The notes under the pieces are model-generated. The model saw only the letters and a list, made by a program, of their open reading frames with translations. It made no database searches and had not been told where the DNA came from. DNA of 6,771 bases from an uncultured Coriobacteriaceae bacterium (lineage in GTDB: Bacteria > Actinomycetota > Coriobacteriia > Coriobacteriales > QAMH01). Position 1 is the first letter of the stretch. Each line of letters starts with the position of its first letter. The position numbers were made by a program, and so were the translations under genes. The stretch is taken from positions 1 through 6,771 of the forward strand of contig CADBRF010000228.1 in the NCBI GenBank assembly GCA_902796975.1. The letters are read 5' to 3'. Of this stretch, positions 4,645 through 6,771 are shown one piece after another.

Positions 4645-5628
4645 GTGTCAGAAGAGATGTACTCGACGAACACGCTCTATAACCAGCGCGTGTTCGTCGT
4701 GCACAAAAAGAAGAATAAGCTCATGAAATTCGGGCGCCTGCGCTCGGTGGTCTTCCACCCGCACAAGGCGAAGGCCATCGGCGTCATCGTCAAGCGCCCG
4801 GATATTGCGCTCATGATCAAGCGCAAGGACAAGTTCGTCGCTCTCGACCGCCTCATTCCGGTTGAAAATGGTTTCCAGGTCGTCGACATCCCCGATTCCT
4901 ATGACGCGGAGGCGTGCAAGCGTCTTGGCGTTGATTTCGACCAGTGCATCTTGTGGGATTACATGCCCATCCGCACTGAAGATGGGACCGAACTGGGCAC
5001 CATCAACTCGGTGACCTTCGATGCCAAGACGGGTGAGGTCGATCATGTTGACCTTTCTGGTGGCATCAACCGCAAGGTGCTCGGCTCTGCCAACCTCTCG
5101 GTCTCTGCTATCAAGGGCTTCAGCGATGGGGCAATCATCGCCCGTGCGGGCACTGAAAGACCCGAAACGCATGGCGGTGTTGCAGACAAGGCAGGAGAGG
5201 CTTGGGCAACAGCCAAGTACAAGAGTGCTAAAGGCGCCGAGCGTGTGAGCGATAAGGCAGGAGACCTCGCCGACAAGGCTGGTGAAGCGGGCGAGCACGG
5301 TGCCTATAAACTGGGCGGAGCCCTCGTGGATCTCAAGGACAAGGCAGTTGAGGGCTATCATAAGATTACAGATGACGAGCCTGCCGATACCACTGCTGTG
5401 ACCGTGCAGGCAACGGTGGAGGACGTCAAACCGGCTGCCCAGGCAAGCAAGACGCAAGCTGGTCAATCTGGGCAGCATACTCAGACCCGCGCCAAGACGG
5501 TCCCGGCTGAGCCCCAGAAGAAGGACGCCGAAGATGTCGGCCGTGCGATTGGCCGCCAGCTGGGCAAGGCCTCGGGCATGTTCAAGGGCTTCAAGGAAGA
5601 GTTCGATAAAGCATCGCATGGGAAATAG
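4645..5628 (+). CDS. PRC-barrel protein with LEA-like alanine/lysine-rich tail
   Basis: A 327-residue protein starting at GTG 4645, with AAGGAG at 4630-4635 at 9-nt spacing; the in-frame ATG at 4657 is a weaker alternative. Residues about 10-85 form one PRC-barrel-like unit (RVFVV...FGRLRSVVFHPHKAKAIGVIVKRP) and about 100-160 a second (DGTELGTINSVTFDAKTGEVDHV), so it has a tandem pair. Residues 175-240 are an amphipathic helix-prone stretch with DKAG[ED] at 181-185, 203-207 and 210-214, resembling late-embryogenesis-abundant or apolipoprotein-like repeats. Residues 245-290 are a disordered Ala/Thr/Gln-rich linker, and a basic amphipathic helix (GRAIGRQLGKASGMFKGFKE) ends the protein. PRC-barrels are small beta folds known from photosynthetic reaction centre H subunit and RimM, usually protein- or RNA-binding. 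No transmembrane segment is seen. Its function is unknown; the YtxH-like partner upstream and rnr 2 nt downstream suggest a shared operon. Confidence 0.82.
   Translation: MSEEMYSTNTLYNQRVFVVHKKKNKLMKFGRLRSVVFHPHKAKAIGVIVKRPDIALMIKRKDKFVALDRLIPVENGFQVVDIPDSYDAEACKRLGVDFDQCILWDYMPIRTEDGTELGTINSVTFDAKTGEVDHVDLSGGINRKVLGSANLSVSAIKGFSDGAIIARAGTERPETHGGVADKAGEAWATAKYKSAKGAERVSDKAGDLADKAGEAGEHGAYKLGGALVDLKDKAVEGYHKITDDEPADTTAVTVQATVEDVKPAAQASKTQAGQSGQHTQTRAKTVPAEPQKKDAEDVGRAIGRQLGKASGMFKGFKEEFDKASHGK
5185..5285 (+). repeat. Coding repeats of the DKAG[ED] motif
   Basis: Nearly identical 14-nt units GA[TC]AAGGC[AT]GG[AT]GA begin at 5185, 5251 and 5272, all in the same reading frame. Their starts are 66 and 21 nt apart (22 and 7 codons), consistent with an 11-residue helical repeat in the first interval. 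They encode the LEA-like part of the PRC-barrel protein and are probably a product of internal duplication. Confidence 0.5.
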
Positions 5629-5630
5629 CC

Positions 5631-6771
5631 ATGTCACGCCATAAGCATCGCCGCCCATCCAGCCATGGGCGGCGTCCGCATGCCCACGGAGGCAAGGCCG
5701 GTAACCTGCCCAGGGGCAAGATAGAGGTCATGCGTCGGGGTTTTGGCTTTGTCGAAACCGAAGAGGGCACCTTCTATATTCCCTATAACCGCATGAACGG
5801 CGCCATGAACGGTGATTACGTCGAGGTCAGACCCTCATCGCACCCTCAGGATGGGTCGCACAGGAGAGCTTCGGTTGTTCGCGTGCATGAGCGGGCGAAC
5901 GAATACATCGTGGGCAGGTTGGATATCACGCCGCCCATTGCCGCCGTGGTATCGCTCGACCCTCGCATGCAGCACGATATCTTCGTAGACGCGCGGACCT
6001 GCCCCGAGGCGCAAGCTGGCGATATCGTCCTCGCCCGCATCGTCGAATATCCCAGCCGACATACACCCGCTTCGGGCTACATCGTGGAACGGCTCGGCCA
6101 GGCGGATGCGCCGGGCATGGATGTGGACGTCATCGTCCACGCCGCAGGCCTCCCCACCGAGTTTTCTCACCAGGCGCTTGTCCAAGCGGAGGGCATCGAG
6201 GCGGATATCGAGGGAGCTCTGAAGGAGCGCGGCCGCCGTGACCTGCGCGAACGCAATGTCTTCACCATCGATCCCACCGATGCCAAAGATTTTGACGATG
6301 CTATCTCGCTCGACCATGTGGAGGGGCTCACCCGTCTCGGGGTCCATATTGCCGATGTCTCGAGCTATGTCCCCTGGGATAGCAGCATCGATATCTGCGC
6401 GCGCGACCGTGCCACGAGCGTCTACCTTGTGGGCCGGGTTATCCCGATGCTGCCCGAGCGACTTTCCAACAACATTTGCTCGCTCATGCCCGGAAAGGAC
6501 CGGCGCGCTATGAGCGTCGACCTCTTCCTGGACGAAGAGGCCCATGTCGTGCGCTACGAGATCTTTCCGAGCGTGATCTGCAGTCATCGCCGGTTCAACT
6601 ATGACGAAGTCCAGGAGATTCTCGATGGCAAACGCGAGGACCCCTACAGGCAGACCCTCCTAGAGTTTCACCGGATTGGACAGAAGCTCGAGGCGATTCG
6701 CACGAGGCACGGTGCGCTTGATTTCGACTCGGTCGAAGCACATCCCGTGCTCGACGAGACTGGCCACCCCA
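5631..6771 (+). CDS. rnr: Ribonuclease R, RNB family 3'-5' exoribonuclease (5' part)
   Basis: 380 codons are open to the right edge, so the C-terminal RNB remainder and S1 domain lie outside. RNase R degrades structured RNA processively from the 3' end in the cytoplasm and works on mRNA, rRNA fragments and tmRNA-tagged messages. Residues 1-27 are basic and rich in His and Arg (His4, 6, 12, 17, 19). Residues 28-66 are cold-shock domain 1 (GFGFVETEEGTFYIP, NGDYVEV), and about 92-160 cold-shock domain 2. The RNB domain follows: TIDPTDAKDFDDAI at 212-225 with metal-binding Asp214, Asp220, Asp222 and Asp223 (Asp222 corresponds to the catalytic Asp of E. coli enzymes), then LGVHIADVSSYV, ATSVYL and IPMLPERLSNNICSL. 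E. coli RNase R has a helix-turn-helix before the first cold-shock domain; here only the basic tail is present. The ATG is 2 nt after the PRC-barrel stop with no strong ribosome binding site, so translational coupling is likely. Confidence 0.93.
   Translation, partial: MSRHKHRRPSSHGRRPHAHGGKAGNLPRGKIEVMRRGFGFVETEEGTFYIPYNRMNGAMNGDYVEVRPSSHPQDGSHRRASVVRVHERANEYIVGRLDITPPIAAVVSLDPRMQHDIFVDARTCPEAQAGDIVLARIVEYPSRHTPASGYIVERLGQADAPGMDVDVIVHAAGLPTEFSHQALVQAEGIEADIEGALKERGRRDLRERNVFTIDPTDAKDFDDAISLDHVEGLTRLGVHIADVSSYVPWDSSIDICARDRATSVYLVGRVIPMLPERLSNNICSLMPGKDRRAMSVDLFLDEEAHVVRYEIFPSVICSHRRFNYDEVQEILDGKREDPYRQTLLEFHRIGQKLEAIRTRHGALDFDSVEAHPVLDETGHP

Noticed and set aside
4648..5658. Long minus-strand open frame opposite the PRC-barrel gene (336 codons)
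   Set aside because: It mirrors the codon pattern of the plus-strand gene; the plus frame has domain structure and a ribosome binding site, the minus frame shows none.
5835..6587. Minus-strand open frame opposite rnr (250 codons)
   Set aside because: The plus strand encodes unmistakable RNase R motifs across the same interval.

Overview
The window is an ordinary-looking, all plus-strand stretch of a bacterial chromosome, fairly GC-rich. Gene content (a flavodiiron protein fused to rubredoxin, an RlpA-like secreted protein, a YtxH/PRC-barrel pair, RNase R) and protein flavour suggest an anaerobic Gram-positive actinobacterium, most likely of class Coriobacteriia. That placement is inference from style, not from a marker gene. 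No tRNA, rRNA, CRISPR array, insertion sequence or phage gene is visible.

Layout, left to right: (1) the 3' end of a NUDIX hydrolase of the ADP-ribose pyrophosphatase type (1-226); (2) purE (330-797), closed by a good rho-independent terminator (829-858); (3) an AT-rich intergenic segment with a large imperfect inverted repeat and 11-bp-phased direct repeats (885-960), leading into a promoter whose predicted start point lies almost on the ATG of a secreted RlpA-like double-psi beta-barrel protein (1006-1638), so that mRNA is probably leaderless; (4) a small protein (1739-2248) that resembles only the N-terminal domain of cyanophycin synthetase; (5) a recognisable promoter and a strong ribosome binding site before a class-B type flavodiiron protein with a C-terminal short rubredoxin (2420-4015), closed by a long branched terminator (4024-4074); (6) a promoter followed by three tightly packed genes: a YtxH-like membrane-anchored protein (4251-4625), a PRC-barrel protein with a LEA-like tail (4645-5628), and RNase R (5631 to beyond the right edge).

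How they fit together: purE (purine synthesis) and the NUDIX enzyme are housekeeping. The flavodiiron protein detoxifies O2 or NO in the cytoplasm of an anaerobe and has its own transcription unit with an operator-like inverted repeat over the promoter. YtxH-like, PRC-barrel and rnr genes are separated by 19 and 2 nt and look like one operon, which would tie two envelope/stress-type proteins to RNA turnover. The RlpA-like protein acts outside the membrane on or near peptidoglycan.

I do not see a clear new multi-gene system. The points most worth a second look are the free-standing cyanophycin-synthetase-N-like protein, a PurE whose substrate loop departs from the class I consensus, the probably leaderless rlpA-like gene with its upstream repeat cluster, and the PRC-barrel/LEA-like protein coupled to RNase R.
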